DNA of 64,000 bases, taken from positions 1 through 64,000 of the forward strand of contig CAYSAJ010000008.1 in the NCBI GenBank assembly GCA_964429005.1, written 5' to 3'. The notes under the pieces were generated by a model. It saw only the letters and a list, made by a program, of their open reading frames with translations, had not been told where the DNA came from and searched no databases. This DNA is from JACRBE01 sp964429005 (GTDB lineage: Bacteria; Chlamydiota; Chlamydiia; Chlamydiales; JACRBE01). The position numbers were made by a program, and so were the translations under genes. The first letter of the stretch is position 1. Each line of letters begins with the position of its first letter. Positions 33,870-43,427 of the stretch are shown piece after piece.

Positions 33870-35221
33870 GTCAAAGATTTCTTCTGGAGAAGCAACCAAT
33901 CTTCTAGTTCTTGGGTTGTAATTCCTAGGCCAGCGATCCTACTTGGGCTTATTTCACGGAAATCCTCTTCAACATCTTCAATAAAGTTTTTGAGGTCTTT
34001 TTGGGGAACTAAGTTTTCAGCTTCTCTGTGAAGATAAAGCTTTAGCGGGATGTTCGTTAATTTTTGAATCACAATTTCTCTAATGAGCAGCCGTCTTTCA
34101 GCTCGGTATCTGACTCTGATTTGATCAAATCCAATCGCTTTGATTGTTGAATCATACACAAGGCAAGTTCTTAAATAGGAAAAAACATACAAATCAGTTA
34201 AAGGACCAATATCCTGTAATTCGTAAATGGCGATGATTGCCGATATATAGTCTTCTTTCTCCACATCATTGAACGATAGAGGGACCAAGTTGTTTTTTAT
34301 CAAAGGAATATTAGCACAAAGCCTAGCTGTTCTTTTATTAACGTCTACAAACGCTTGAAGATAGCTTAAATGAATAAGGAGAAAAATACTCTGCTCATAG
34401 GGGTCAATAATTTGACTTGCTTTACTTAGGATTATTTCTAAATTCTCATCTAATAGCATAGGATTTTCATAAGGAATACAAACTGACCCTCCTATGCGGA
34501 CTCCTCCATCTCGGATTTTGCCAGCATATTTGCTATCAACAAGTCCATCAGACAAAAGAAAATGGAGGGTGAGTATCGTTTCTTTTGTTATAGAAAGTGT
34601 TCTCACTGAATCAACAAGATAGCGAATCGCTTCTTTGTGGTTTAAGATCATTACAGTTTCTTCATCAAGTTTGCCCTGAGGAGACACTCCCTCCAGGAGA
34701 AGTTTCTGCGTATCGAGTAAAGAATAAGTATTTCCTTCGAGCCTAGAGGAGTTATAGGACAAATCAATCAAGAGCCGATTGAATATTTGCTGAGCATAGG
34801 TTCCTGCGGGTTCTGCGGGTTCAGTTCTTTTGCCTGATAACCGCAATTGAAGCCTTAACGTCAAAGGTAGATAATAATCTTGATTCGGTTGGTATTTTTT
34901 GAGCCACTCATCATTATATGATTGAGGCATACGATGAGTTAGCGGCTGCCGGATCTTATTTACTAGAGCTAAACTTTCAAAACTAAAGGGATGCGTGAGT
35001 TGAATTCCTGAAATATTAACGGGCTTTAATTGATACTTTGTACTTCTGTGTATTCCAGTCCTTTCGACTAAGCCATCGCGTACCAGTTCTAATAGCCATC
35101 TTCTTACTGTTCTTTCTAAAAAGTTTCCGCCAAGTTTTTCAAGAAGATGGGATATGCTGACAGGTTCATTAAGAAGTTCAAGCTGATTTAATACGGCCAT
35201 TTTTTTTTCTTTATCGGCCAT
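33866..35221 (-). CDS. Fic-domain protein with N-terminal winged helix
   Basis: The 451-residue protein has a winged-helix-like N-terminus (about 9-64; ISHLLEKLGG, TVRRWLLELVRDGLVERTG) that would bind DNA. The Fic domain follows. The inhibitory motif SSRLEGN (158-164) fits S-x-x-x-E-G, as in class II self-inhibited Fic proteins. The core motif reads QAFVDVNKRTAR (289-300) instead of HPFxxGNGRxxR: the catalytic His is Gln and the Gly-Asn-Gly loop is altered. Fic enzymes normally AMPylate proteins; activity here is doubtful. The ATG at 35221 has GAGGAAATT upstream, and repeated TGGCCGATAAA boxes lie across its start. Confidence 0.85.
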   Translation of the reverse strand: MADKEKKMAVLNQLELLNEPVSISHLLEKLGGNFLERTVRRWLLELVRDGLVERTGIHRSTKYQLKPVNISGIQLTHPFSFESLALVNKIRQPLTHRMPQSYNDEWLKKYQPNQDYYLPLTLRLQLRLSGKRTEPAEPAGTYAQQIFNRLLIDLSYNSSRLEGNTYSLLDTQKLLLEGVSPQGKLDEETVMILNHKEAIRYLVDSVRTLSITKETILTLHFLLSDGLVDSKYAGKIRDGGVRIGGSVCIPYENPMLLDENLEIILSKASQIIDPYEQSIFLLIHLSYLQAFVDVNKRTARLCANIPLIKNNLVPLSFNDVEKEDYISAIIAIYELQDIGPLTDLYVFSYLRTCLVYDSTIKAIGFDQIRVRYRAERRLLIREIVIQKLTNIPLKLYLHREAENLVPQKDLKNFIEDVEEDFREISPSRIAGLGITTQELEDWLLLQKKSLT

Positions 35222-35313
35222 AATTTCCTCATGTTTTTTCTTTATCGGCCAATTTTATCTGTTTATCGGCCATTTTTCAAAGGTTTTTTGATAAATTCTC
35301 TTTTTATCGGCCA
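35189..35313 (-). repeat. Helically phased TTTATCGGCCA boxes at the Fic gene start
   Basis: Four exact copies of TTTATCGGCCA lie at 35210-35220, 35241-35251, 35262-35272 and 35303-35313. A half-matching CGGCCA copy ends at 35199. Start-to-start distances are 21, 31, 21 and 41 bp, all close to multiples of one helical turn, so the boxes face the same side of DNA. On the coding strand they read TGGCCGATAAA, and one copy includes the Fic start codon context. They look like operator iterons for an autoregulator. Confidence 0.7.
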
Positions 35314-35316
35314 AAA

Positions 35317-37476
35317 TTAGAATAAATTTGAATAAACTCTATTCGACTGAATAGTAGGGTAAAGTTGTTTGCCAGTAGCAGCTACTGCCCCAGCGTCACG
35401 AAGCCAAGCAGACATGGCGTATCCAACCATTGAACGTGAGCTTTTGGATAGAAAGACATCAAAGGGAATGACAAAAGCGATCCCTTTATCGTGATGGATA
35501 TTACTGTTGACGACGTCGTTAGCGTTTGTAACGGTGTACCATAAAGAAAACCTCAGGCCGCTGGGAAAGTATTTGGTCGCTACAAATTTTGCCCCTTTAT
35601 CTTTTGCGAGGAATTGTCCTATTTGAACTTGAAGGGAAATGTCAACCGGTTTTACATCGCAGTATAGATCTAAGAAGTATTGAACTCCGATGTATTTTTC
35701 ATAGACAGGAGTATCCCCTACAAGCCGCCGAACTTCATGCTGAAAGCCAAGCCCTGTATAATTTCTTTTTAGGACGGTAGCAGCTTCAAGGCCAATCGCC
35801 CAGTAGCTATTAACGGGATAATAGAGCACCTCGCCTGCAATACCAGCATAAGCTACTTCAAAATACCCAGTGGCCAAACGACCAAAGAGTCCTTTCGCTA
35901 TATTCCAACCCTTTTGGAGATAGGCCTGCTCAAGATGGACGGTTTGTGTTTTGTAGTAATTGACAGAGTCAGTGCGGACGTTGAGGAGCTGGGAGGGGTT
36001 ATACTGGTCCTTATCCCCGACTCCTGATAGAGAAGACCAAATATCGTAGGCTGCTACGATATTATAGTATATCGAATCGAAAAGATATCCCTCTGGATTT
36101 ACAAGCCAGCCGAAACTCCATTTGAGCTTCCCTGTGGTACTTCCAAAAAAGGTAATGACACGAGGCCTCATTGTGAAGGCCCAAGGACTTTTCCTTTGAA
36201 AATAAAGAGGGGCGCTTTCGTATTTAGAGGGGTATGCTGGAGTTTCGCTCATGGGAGAGAGAACATCCATTTCCGTTTCCCCTATTTTTCCCTCCTCAAA
36301 GAGAGAGAGGTGTTCACGCAAAAAGCGGTAGGATTCAATATCGATCCCGTTTTCTTCAATGACAACAACCACATCCTCGATATTTTCTGGTGTGAGTTTA
36401 CTAAGTAAAGCCACAATTCTTTTTTTTACATCGTAATTATTCCAATATTGAATATTTATAATCTTGAGCCAAAGAGTGGCCTTTTGTTTCGGTGAATAGA
36501 CCATCTTTGCTTCGACTAAGTGAAATCCTTGCTTATGAAAAGCTGAGGCCATCTCTCTCGCTAGGGTTTTTTCTTTGCGAAGAGGGCCGATGTCTTCGAG
36601 ATTTTTTGGAGCTGAGTAGACAGGAGGGTTATCTTTTTTGGGGAAAATGCCTTGCGTTTCTCCAAAATTATAAAAAAAGCTCCCCATGAAAGAAACTTCC
36701 TTCCCTCTGACACTTCCCACTTTTAGCTGAAAAACATTCCTCAAAGTCCACGAGGCCCCCACATTAAATCGAGTATTCACATCTCGGCCGCAAGGGTGCT
36801 CGTCTTCATGGTATTCATAGTTAATCCCATCATACTCCGCTAAAAAGGCGATATCCTTAAGAATCGGAACATCACTGTAAAACCAGGGATACCATGACAT
36901 CCCTCCAAAAACCCCTTTAACACGGTGAGTTCCATATCCTAAAGAAAACTCAAGCCCGAGACGTGAAAAATTTTGAGTAACGACCACAAACGGAGCATAA
37001 AATCTCTGAGATCCGTAAAAATCTTCCATTCCGACAGCAAAACTTGGGACTCCCTCTAGTCCATATCGGAAAGGCTCTATACTAATCTTAAAATTTGCTG
37101 TACGATCAGCGTCATCTCCAAATCCCTTATAACCGAAATTTTCCTCGCTTTTGCCTATGAAAATTCTGTAATTTCCCGATAGCTCAACGAAGGAGAAAGG
37201 TTGAATATTAAGGTTCAGCAGGCCGTAGGGTGGAACGCTTGTGGCAGAGAGTCCGATCATTCCCGTGTTGTTGACGCGCGCCGAAGGTGTATTTAGATAG
37301 CCAACAAGCATAGAATTAGAATAAACTACAGGAGATCTGCGTGTGATTTCTTTTTCGACTTGCTCAACTAGTTTAAGATCGTGATAGAGCTGCTCAAGAG
37401 AAGCAAAAGCTTTTCCGTTTACGAAAAAAATCCCTAGAAGGAGAAGAAAATCAAGAAATCGAAGCCATTTTTTCAT
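35317..37476 (-). CDS. YjbH-like outer-membrane polysaccharide-associated protein
   Basis: The 719-residue protein starts with a signal peptide (residues 6-26). The mature protein resembles YjbH (DUF940): MLVGYLNTPSARVNNTGM near the start, repeated strands rich in aromatic residues (FVELSGNYRIFIG; YEYHEDEHPCGRD) and a C-terminal barrel-like region ending in YSNLF. In E. coli YjbH is part of the yjbEFGH exopolysaccharide operon. Here it stands alone next to greA. It may be a polysaccharide-related outer-membrane factor; the presence of a glycan locus in the same window fits but does not prove this. Confidence 0.75.
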   Translation of the reverse strand: MKKWLRFLDFLLLLGIFFVNGKAFASLEQLYHDLKLVEQVEKEITRRSPVVYSNSMLVGYLNTPSARVNNTGMIGLSATSVPPYGLLNLNIQPFSFVELSGNYRIFIGKSEENFGYKGFGDDADRTANFKISIEPFRYGLEGVPSFAVGMEDFYGSQRFYAPFVVVTQNFSRLGLEFSLGYGTHRVKGVFGGMSWYPWFYSDVPILKDIAFLAEYDGINYEYHEDEHPCGRDVNTRFNVGASWTLRNVFQLKVGSVRGKEVSFMGSFFYNFGETQGIFPKKDNPPVYSAPKNLEDIGPLRKEKTLAREMASAFHKQGFHLVEAKMVYSPKQKATLWLKIINIQYWNNYDVKKRIVALLSKLTPENIEDVVVVIEENGIDIESYRFLREHLSLFEEGKIGETEMDVLSPMSETPAYPSKYESAPLYFQRKSPWAFTMRPRVITFFGSTTGKLKWSFGWLVNPEGYLFDSIYYNIVAAYDIWSSLSGVGDKDQYNPSQLLNVRTDSVNYYKTQTVHLEQAYLQKGWNIAKGLFGRLATGYFEVAYAGIAGEVLYYPVNSYWAIGLEAATVLKRNYTGLGFQHEVRRLVGDTPVYEKYIGVQYFLDLYCDVKPVDISLQVQIGQFLAKDKGAKFVATKYFPSGLRFSLWYTVTNANDVVNSNIHHDKGIAFVIPFDVFLSKSSRSMVGYAMSAWLRDAGAVAATGKQLYPTIQSNRVYSNLF

Positions 37477-37629
37477 GAGCTAGGAAAGCAGCCTTTACCT
37501 TATAAATTCACTCTGATTGAACAAGACAAAGGTGATCCTATATCAATTAGAAAATTAAGTGCTACTTGCAAATCTTTTAAACGAAAAAATGACGAGAGAT
37601 CTTATTAAATTAATTTTTATTTAGCGACA

Positions 37630-37658
37630 TTGAAAATAACTACATCTTTCATTATACT
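37630..37658 (+). promoter_or_regulatory. Sigma-70-like promoter for greA-rdgB-NYN
   Basis: TTGAAA (37630-37635), a 17-bp spacer and TATACT (37653-37658) lie about 42 bp upstream of the greA ATG at 37701. The spacing is canonical. It points into the greA, rdgB and NYN gene run. Confidence 0.6.
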
Positions 37659-37700
37659 TCCCGGTTAGAATCAAAACCTCTCAATTATTTTAAGGTCTTC

Positions 37701-39866
37701 ATGGAATATCTCAAGCAAATTCAAGAGCATCTCGACAACCAAAGACTCCCCTCGATTGTCTCACTATGGGAAGAATACTGCATGGGGGACGAAATCGACA
37801 TCGAGGAACTCAAGCAGATTTTAAAATCGATCAAAATCTCCCCGCTCGGAGATTCTTTTGGGTGCTATGTAGAACATATCCTCCCACTCTGGGAAAATCT
37901 ACCTGAATCAAACGGTAAGCATGAAATTTTCAGGCTTGTCGTCGACATGCAAACATCCAACGAGGATGGTCTCAGACAAAAAGTCATGAAATACCTTGAA
38001 GACCGGTACGGCCATCACAAATTTTTCCAACAAAAAATTCGTTTAATTGGGCTCAAGGATCAGCCCTCCTTCCAGGGTGCTGTTTCAAGCTTTGAACTTC
38101 TTACCCATATGGAATCTGGCAATTTCGTTTATCACACTGCGGGCTGGGGTGTAGGAGAAATTATGGAGGTATCTCTTACAAGAGAGCAACTTTCTTTGGA
38201 GTTCGACTATGTTGCAGGGAAAAAAGATCTATCGTTTGCTAACGCTTTCAAAACACTTATTCCCATTCCTAAAGATCATTTCCTAGCAAGACGCTTTGGA
38301 CAACCTGATATTTTGGAAGAAAAGGCGAAACAAGACCCTGTATTTGTGATTCGAATTCTACTAAGAGACCTTGGACCTAAAACAGCTATCGAAATCAAAG
38401 ACGAACTTTGTGATCTCGTGATCCCCGAAGAAGATTGGACAAAATGGTGGCAAAATGCTCGCACCAAGCTCAAAAAAGACACTATGATCGAAGTGCCAGC
38501 TAACATTAAAGATCTCTTCCGAATTCGTGAAAATGAGCTTTCTCATGAAGAGCGGCTACAACAAGCGTTGAAGAAAAAACCTTCAGTCGAAATTTTGATT
38601 GAAATGGTCTATACCTTCTTAAGAGATTTTTCATCCGCACTAAAAAACGAAGAGTTTGCAGCCCAATTACGGGAAGAACTTTCTCAGATTCTTAAAAATC
38701 ATAAATTATCAGACCCTCAAACCCTCGAAGTAAAATTCTTTCTTCAAGATCTATCTCCTCAAGATAAAACATATAGCGATGAAGAGCTTGTTAAAGGGTT
38801 TTCTGATCCTGAAGGAATTGTAAATGCTCTTGATATCATAGCTTTCAAAAAGAGAACACTTGTTGCTCTGCGTCGTTTCAACACAGCCTGGAAGTCAATT
38901 TTCCTAAATTTACTTTGCACTCTAGATCACAATCCTATTCGTGATTACATGCTCACAGAACTTCTTGCTGAAGGGTATACAAAAGAAGTTGAAAGCCAGC
39001 TGCATAAAATGTGCTCTCAGCCTCACCTCTATGCCCATGGCGTTATTTGGTACTTCCAAAAAGTACTTCATGAAAAGCAAAGTCAAATTCCCCTTTCTGA
39101 TACTGCAGGCCAAAACCAACTTCTAGAGGCTTTTTTCACCCTGCTTCATCGAATTGAAACGGACAATGACTATAGGGATCTTGTGAAGAAAATGCATGCA
39201 ATTCTGATCAACGGACGCTATAGCATGATACGTCACATTTTTCAGCATGCTGATAAACCAACTGTTAAAGAATTCTTGCTCCTCGCATCAAAATGTCAAT
39301 CTCTTACAGATCACGATAAAAAAATTCTTCAATCCCTTGCAGAAGTTGTTCATCCCTCTTTAGGGCACGGATCAAAGGCGAAAGATGAAGAGGAAGATGC
39401 GATTATTTGGACGACAGAAGAAGGGTTCCGAAAAGTTAAAGAGAGAATCCATCAAATTGCTACAGTAGAAACTGTTGATAATGCCAAAGAGATTGAAGTA
39501 GCAAGATCTCATGGAGACCTTCGTGAGAACAGTGAATACAAGTTTGCATTAGAAAGACGTCAACGCCTTCAAAGCGAGCTTAAATTTCTCTCAGACCAAG
39601 TGAGCCATGCTCGAGTTCTCTCTAAAGATGACATAGAGACAGAAAAAGTAGGAATCGGTAGTGTAGTATTTTTTAAAAATGAAAAAGGGGCGAACTTGTC
39701 CTTCACATTACTGGGTCCTTGGGATGCTGATGTTGATAAAAACATTCTTTCTTTCCAATCAAAGATCGCGCAGAGTATAAAGGGACTGTCCGTCGGAGAA
39801 AAATGCGTGATTGGCTCTGAAGAGTGGACAATCACTCAAATTAAGAGCTATCTTGATCAAAAATGA
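37701..39866 (+). CDS. greA: Transcription elongation factor GreA with long N-terminal extension
   Basis: Ordinary GreA is about 158 residues; this protein has 721. The GreA part is residues ~570-721: TEEGFRKVKERIHQIATVET, DLRENSEYKFALERR with the acidic tip Asp/Glu residues that stimulate RNA cleavage in stalled polymerase, and GIGSVVFF/SIKGLSVGEKCVI of the C-terminal domain. The 570-residue N-terminal part is alpha-helical, with a strand-rich patch near 145-195 (TAGWGVGEIMEVSL). Chlamydial GreA proteins share this extra region. Function of the extension is unknown to me. The stop overlaps rdgB by 4 bp. Confidence 0.92.
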   Translation: MEYLKQIQEHLDNQRLPSIVSLWEEYCMGDEIDIEELKQILKSIKISPLGDSFGCYVEHILPLWENLPESNGKHEIFRLVVDMQTSNEDGLRQKVMKYLEDRYGHHKFFQQKIRLIGLKDQPSFQGAVSSFELLTHMESGNFVYHTAGWGVGEIMEVSLTREQLSLEFDYVAGKKDLSFANAFKTLIPIPKDHFLARRFGQPDILEEKAKQDPVFVIRILLRDLGPKTAIEIKDELCDLVIPEEDWTKWWQNARTKLKKDTMIEVPANIKDLFRIRENELSHEERLQQALKKKPSVEILIEMVYTFLRDFSSALKNEEFAAQLREELSQILKNHKLSDPQTLEVKFFLQDLSPQDKTYSDEELVKGFSDPEGIVNALDIIAFKKRTLVALRRFNTAWKSIFLNLLCTLDHNPIRDYMLTELLAEGYTKEVESQLHKMCSQPHLYAHGVIWYFQKVLHEKQSQIPLSDTAGQNQLLEAFFTLLHRIETDNDYRDLVKKMHAILINGRYSMIRHIFQHADKPTVKEFLLLASKCQSLTDHDKKILQSLAEVVHPSLGHGSKAKDEEEDAIIWTTEEGFRKVKERIHQIATVETVDNAKEIEVARSHGDLRENSEYKFALERRQRLQSELKFLSDQVSHARVLSKDDIETEKVGIGSVVFFKNEKGANLSFTLLGPWDADVDKNILSFQSKIAQSIKGLSVGEKCVIGSEEWTITQIKSYLDQK

Positions 39867-40471
39867 AACTAATCATTGCGTCTACCAACTTTCATAAGTT
39901 TAGAGAGTACAAATCGATGCTGAAAGACTTTTCAGACCTCGATTTGTATTCACTAAGAGATTTTCCAGATTATGTACAGCCTGAAGAAACGGGCACTACT
40001 TTTGAGGAAAATGCGATCCTCAAAGCTTCTCACGCCGCCAAGTATCTTAATGCTCTTGTTCTTTCCGATGATTCTGGTCTTGTGGTTCCAGCCTTGGGAG
40101 GAGAGCCTGGAGTGTATAGCGCTCGGTATTCTGGATTGGGAGCTTCCGACTATGAAAATAGGCACAAGTTACTTCTTAAGATGAAAATCCTGCCTGAGAA
40201 TCAACGTGCGGCTTATTTTGAATGTGTGATAGCACTTGCTTCTCCAGAAAAGCTTCTTAAAGTAACTCATGGTTTTTTAGAGGGAACAATTTGTCATGAG
40301 GAAAAAGGATCGAACGGATTCGGGTATGATTCGATCTTTGTCAAATACGACTACAGTAAAACTCTGGCAGAACTTGAGCAAGAAGTAAAAAATCGGATTT
40401 CTCATCGTCGAAAGGCTCTCGACAAAATGATTTTAACCATAGAAAGTATCTCTCAACGCGCGGCGCGCTAG
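39863..40471 (+). CDS. rdgB: dITP/XTP pyrophosphatase (RdgB/HAM1)
   Basis: The 202-residue enzyme clears non-canonical purine nucleotides. It shows LIIASTNFHKFREYKSML at the start, LSDDSGLVVPALGGEPGVYS (the metal and base site), SNGFGYDSIFV and SHRRKALDKM. Its ATG sits inside the greA stop (ATGA). Length is normal, and the family signature is complete. Confidence 0.95.
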   Translation: MKLIIASTNFHKFREYKSMLKDFSDLDLYSLRDFPDYVQPEETGTTFEENAILKASHAAKYLNALVLSDDSGLVVPALGGEPGVYSARYSGLGASDYENRHKLLLKMKILPENQRAAYFECVIALASPEKLLKVTHGFLEGTICHEEKGSNGFGYDSIFVKYDYSKTLAELEQEVKNRISHRRKALDKMILTIESISQRAAR

Positions 40472-40476
40472 GTAGT

Positions 40477-40962
40477 ATGCTTTACCTGATAGATGGATAC
40501 AACTTCTTATTTCGTTTGCAAAACAGTGTAAAAAATCTTAGAGATGACCGAACAAAATTTCTAAAGATCATTGATAAGATTTGCAGCTCACGCAATCTCT
40601 ACACACAAATTGTGTTTGATTCAAGTGATGCTCTCTCTTTAGATTATCCTTCAAAAGCAGAGCTTCCTCACATACAAATCATCTTCTCTCCTAAGCATAA
40701 AACAGCTGATGACTACATTTTAGAAATGATCCTTATATCAAAGCAGCGATATAAAACGACAGTAGTCACATCTGATTTGCTTCTCGCCCGGCAAGTAGAA
40801 GGTCTCGGAAGTCGCTGGCTTACTGTTGAAAGTTTTATGAGAAAATTCTTTCCTTCTCATAGTGATTCTGTGCCAGATGAAGAAATCAAGCCCGAAAAAG
40901 AATCTGATCGAGATTTTGAGCGATTGCTAAAGGCATTTGAGAACCGATTCGAAAAAAATTAA
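40477..40962 (+). CDS. NYN/PIN-fold protein, YacP-like
   Basis: The 161-residue product begins MLYLIDGYNFLFRL, the DGYN motif of NYN/YacP (PIN-fold) nucleases. AD in KTADDYILEM and TVVTSDLLLARQVEGLG supply the later acidic residues. Such proteins are thought to be RNases associated with ribosome or RNA turnover. It is five bases downstream of rdgB and co-oriented; its stop overlaps the convergent CE-like gene by 4 bp. Confidence 0.7.
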   Translation: MLYLIDGYNFLFRLQNSVKNLRDDRTKFLKIIDKICSSRNLYTQIVFDSSDALSLDYPSKAELPHIQIIFSPKHKTADDYILEMILISKQRYKTTVVTSDLLLARQVEGLGSRWLTVESFMRKFFPSHSDSVPDEEIKPEKESDRDFERLLKAFENRFEKN

Positions 40963-43427
40963 CTTGCTTTACCAGTAATCCAAGAGAGCCATGTGCGAGA
41001 TGTGGGAGGTTTTTCGAGTTCATTAATTCTTTTTTGTAAGATTTCTACTCCTTTATCGAATTCATAGGTTTGTGCAAATTCTTTCAGTAAGGAGAGGTTG
41101 TCAGATTCAATATAAGGTACGATCTTTTCTAACAAAGCTTGCGCTGCTACTTTATTATAGACAAAAGCTAGGATGAGATAATTTAAGGTTTCCGCAGGCA
41201 ACCTTTTTCCTTTTAAGTTGCTAACAACAACAAAAAAGTCCCAGGTTTCTTTAAAAATCAATCCCACTGCTTCAATAAACTTCGGATGTGTGCGCAGTTT
41301 TTCTAACGCATCAAGGTTTTTAGCTTTTATGCAGAGGAGTAAAACTTCACTAAGTTCTTTTTCATCTAGCGTATTAATTTCAGGAAAAAGCAAGAGTACT
41401 GTGGTAATTTCAAGATCCCAGAAGTTTCTTTTATAAATAGAGAATAGCTCTCTAAAGCTTAAGCCACTGGGATCTAATATTTTGTGAGTTGTATAGGTGG
41501 TTTCTGCTTCAGCAATTTTGATGACTTCCCAGAGTTTTGAGGCTAATTCTTCACCTCCCATGAGCTCTGTAAGAAGCTCTTCTGCTGTCATCGAGCTTCG
41601 AGTAGGCTCATCTGATGCATGATCTCTTATAATTTGATAGAATGCTTCTATAGTTTGCTGCTGTGTATACACCTTAAAATTTCTATAGAGTGCTTCAGGA
41701 AGGTTTTGATGCATCCAAAGAGATAGGGATTTATGAGTGCAAATACCTAGGCTCCCCTGCCCTTTAACTGCTCTCACTCCTAAAGTCACAGGATCTGCAT
41801 CTTTCGCAACAAAAGCACCCAAACGCTCTGAATAGGCTGTAATGTATTCAGAGAATGACAAACTACTTTTAGAGGGAAGATCATCAAGTCCAAATCCATC
41901 ACTAAGACCTTTGATAAGATCTTTAAGCTCCCCTAGATCGAGTCCGTCACAGATGATAGGATATGCTGTCATTTTTATCGGATCAGGTTTATAGAGCTTA
42001 CTATCCCTATAAGAGAAATTGAAGATCAACACCCTGAAAGTTCCATCACTTTTTTTTGTGACCTGTGCAGACAAAGAATGAGAAGAGCCATCGGGATGAA
42101 AGATTGAAAAAGGAATTAAGGAGCTTTCATCAATGTCCAAATGAAAGGCTTTTGATAAAGCTTGATCAACAAATGCCTCATGATGCGTCGGTCCGCTAGC
42201 GTAGGGTTTCTTGGATGGCACGCAAAGAGCTGCCAGTATCAAAGAATCTTCTAGTTGCGAGCGGATGGTTTCTATTTGCTGCCTAGCGAGCGATTTATCA
42301 GGCAATTTAGCAGCAAATTCCTCAACTTTCATAAGCTCATAAGCATAAGTGTAGACAGAATGCCACAGTTCAAATTCTTTGAGCCTTTCTATTTCAGGGC
42401 CTTCTAAGTCATTGAATGTTTGATGAAAAGCCATCTTTGCCAAAAACTGAGGATCGCTCTTTTTATGACTCACATAATCTTTTATCCAATCCACAACGAT
42501 CTTTGAAAAAGCTGTTCTTGAACCAGAAAAGGGATGAATGATTCTAATGATATCTTGAGTAAATTCGTGAGGTGGAACAAGGTTTTTTAAGAGAAACTTA
42601 AAAAATTTTTGATTGGAGTTAGAGGCAGAAATCTGTACTGCTCTGGTAAGCAGTTTATGATCAATCTTTTCAACCAAGGCATTCAGGGCCTCTTTATGCT
42701 CATCATAAAAAATCGAAAAATTGTCTTCGCTTAGTGCTATCACATCTATAAACATTTCAGCTAGCTCAGAAGCACTTAAAGTACAAAATGATGGAGAAGA
42801 TGCGATAAATTCTTTTTTTGCTTTTGAAAAAGAGCACGGCGTCTCTTTGAAAATGTTTTTTATCAGCAGATTGTAATCACTTTGGTCAAGCTGATCAATA
42901 AAGTCTTTAGCTTTAGCTTCTCTTTCTCCCAAGAAGCTTGGTAACCCAAGCATTTTTCGTAAAAAAATCTGGAGGTTATTTTCTCCAGGTGAAGCCTTCG
43001 TTTTCTTTTTTGAAGCTGCAAGGAAAACAGAAAGGAGTTCGGTTTCGCTGAGGGCATCAAATAGTTCATGATTTACAACTTTTGCTAAAAAACGTGCGTG
43101 CTCGGGATGACTTTCCGCTTTATCGATAATTTTGAAGATGAGTTCTAGAAACTCAACTTTTGACAATGGGGCCCCGCCCTCAGAAGAGAGAAGTTTATCT
43201 AATGACAACCCTTTAGAATGAGGCTCTCCAAAAATTCTATCATAAACGACTCTCACTCTGGGGCTTTCTGTTTTAACTTCAAAAGACCTCGGCCGCGAGG
43301 TAGGGGTGCCTGGCGAGGAAGTGATCGATTCTAAAGCGCTCGGAATCGGGCTCGCTGAATCTTCTTTCGGAGATAAAGGGTTTTCTTCCCTTCCATCTGG
43401 GGATGGGGGTAATGGTAAAATATCCAT
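40959..43427 (-). CDS. Candidate clan CE-like cysteine peptidase/acyltransferase effector, paralogue A
   Basis: Start chosen at ATG 43427 (MDILPLPPSPDG), because GGAGG precedes it and it mirrors paralogue B (MDPFFELPHTPP); an in-frame TTG at 43436 is unlikely. The 822-residue protein has a Pro/Ser-rich N-terminus (~1-50), like many type III effectors, then helical domains. In its middle HSLSAQV begins with His450, LIFNFS gives Asn470, and KGQGSLGICTHKSLSLWM supplies Gln557 and Cys563. His, Asp/Asn, Gln, Cys in that order, with Gln six before Cys, is the clan CE pattern (Ulp1, YopJ, ChlaDUB). The region after it (AEAETTY) is shared with B. The assignment is an inference; no search was possible. 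Confidence 0.55.
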   Translation of the reverse strand: MDILPLPPSPDGREENPLSPKEDSASPIPSALESITSSPGTPTSRPRSFEVKTESPRVRVVYDRIFGEPHSKGLSLDKLLSSEGGAPLSKVEFLELIFKIIDKAESHPEHARFLAKVVNHELFDALSETELLSVFLAASKKKTKASPGENNLQIFLRKMLGLPSFLGEREAKAKDFIDQLDQSDYNLLIKNIFKETPCSFSKAKKEFIASSPSFCTLSASELAEMFIDVIALSEDNFSIFYDEHKEALNALVEKIDHKLLTRAVQISASNSNQKFFKFLLKNLVPPHEFTQDIIRIIHPFSGSRTAFSKIVVDWIKDYVSHKKSDPQFLAKMAFHQTFNDLEGPEIERLKEFELWHSVYTYAYELMKVEEFAAKLPDKSLARQQIETIRSQLEDSLILAALCVPSKKPYASGPTHHEAFVDQALSKAFHLDIDESSLIPFSIFHPDGSSHSLSAQVTKKSDGTFRVLIFNFSYRDSKLYKPDPIKMTAYPIICDGLDLGELKDLIKGLSDGFGLDDLPSKSSLSFSEYITAYSERLGAFVAKDADPVTLGVRAVKGQGSLGICTHKSLSLWMHQNLPEALYRNFKVYTQQQTIEAFYQIIRDHASDEPTRSSMTAEELLTELMGGEELASKLWEVIKIAEAETTYTTHKILDPSGLSFRELFSIYKRNFWDLEITTVLLLFPEINTLDEKELSEVLLLCIKAKNLDALEKLRTHPKFIEAVGLIFKETWDFFVVVSNLKGKRLPAETLNYLILAFVYNKVAAQALLEKIVPYIESDNLSLLKEFAQTYEFDKGVEILQKRINELEKPPTSRTWLSWITGKAS

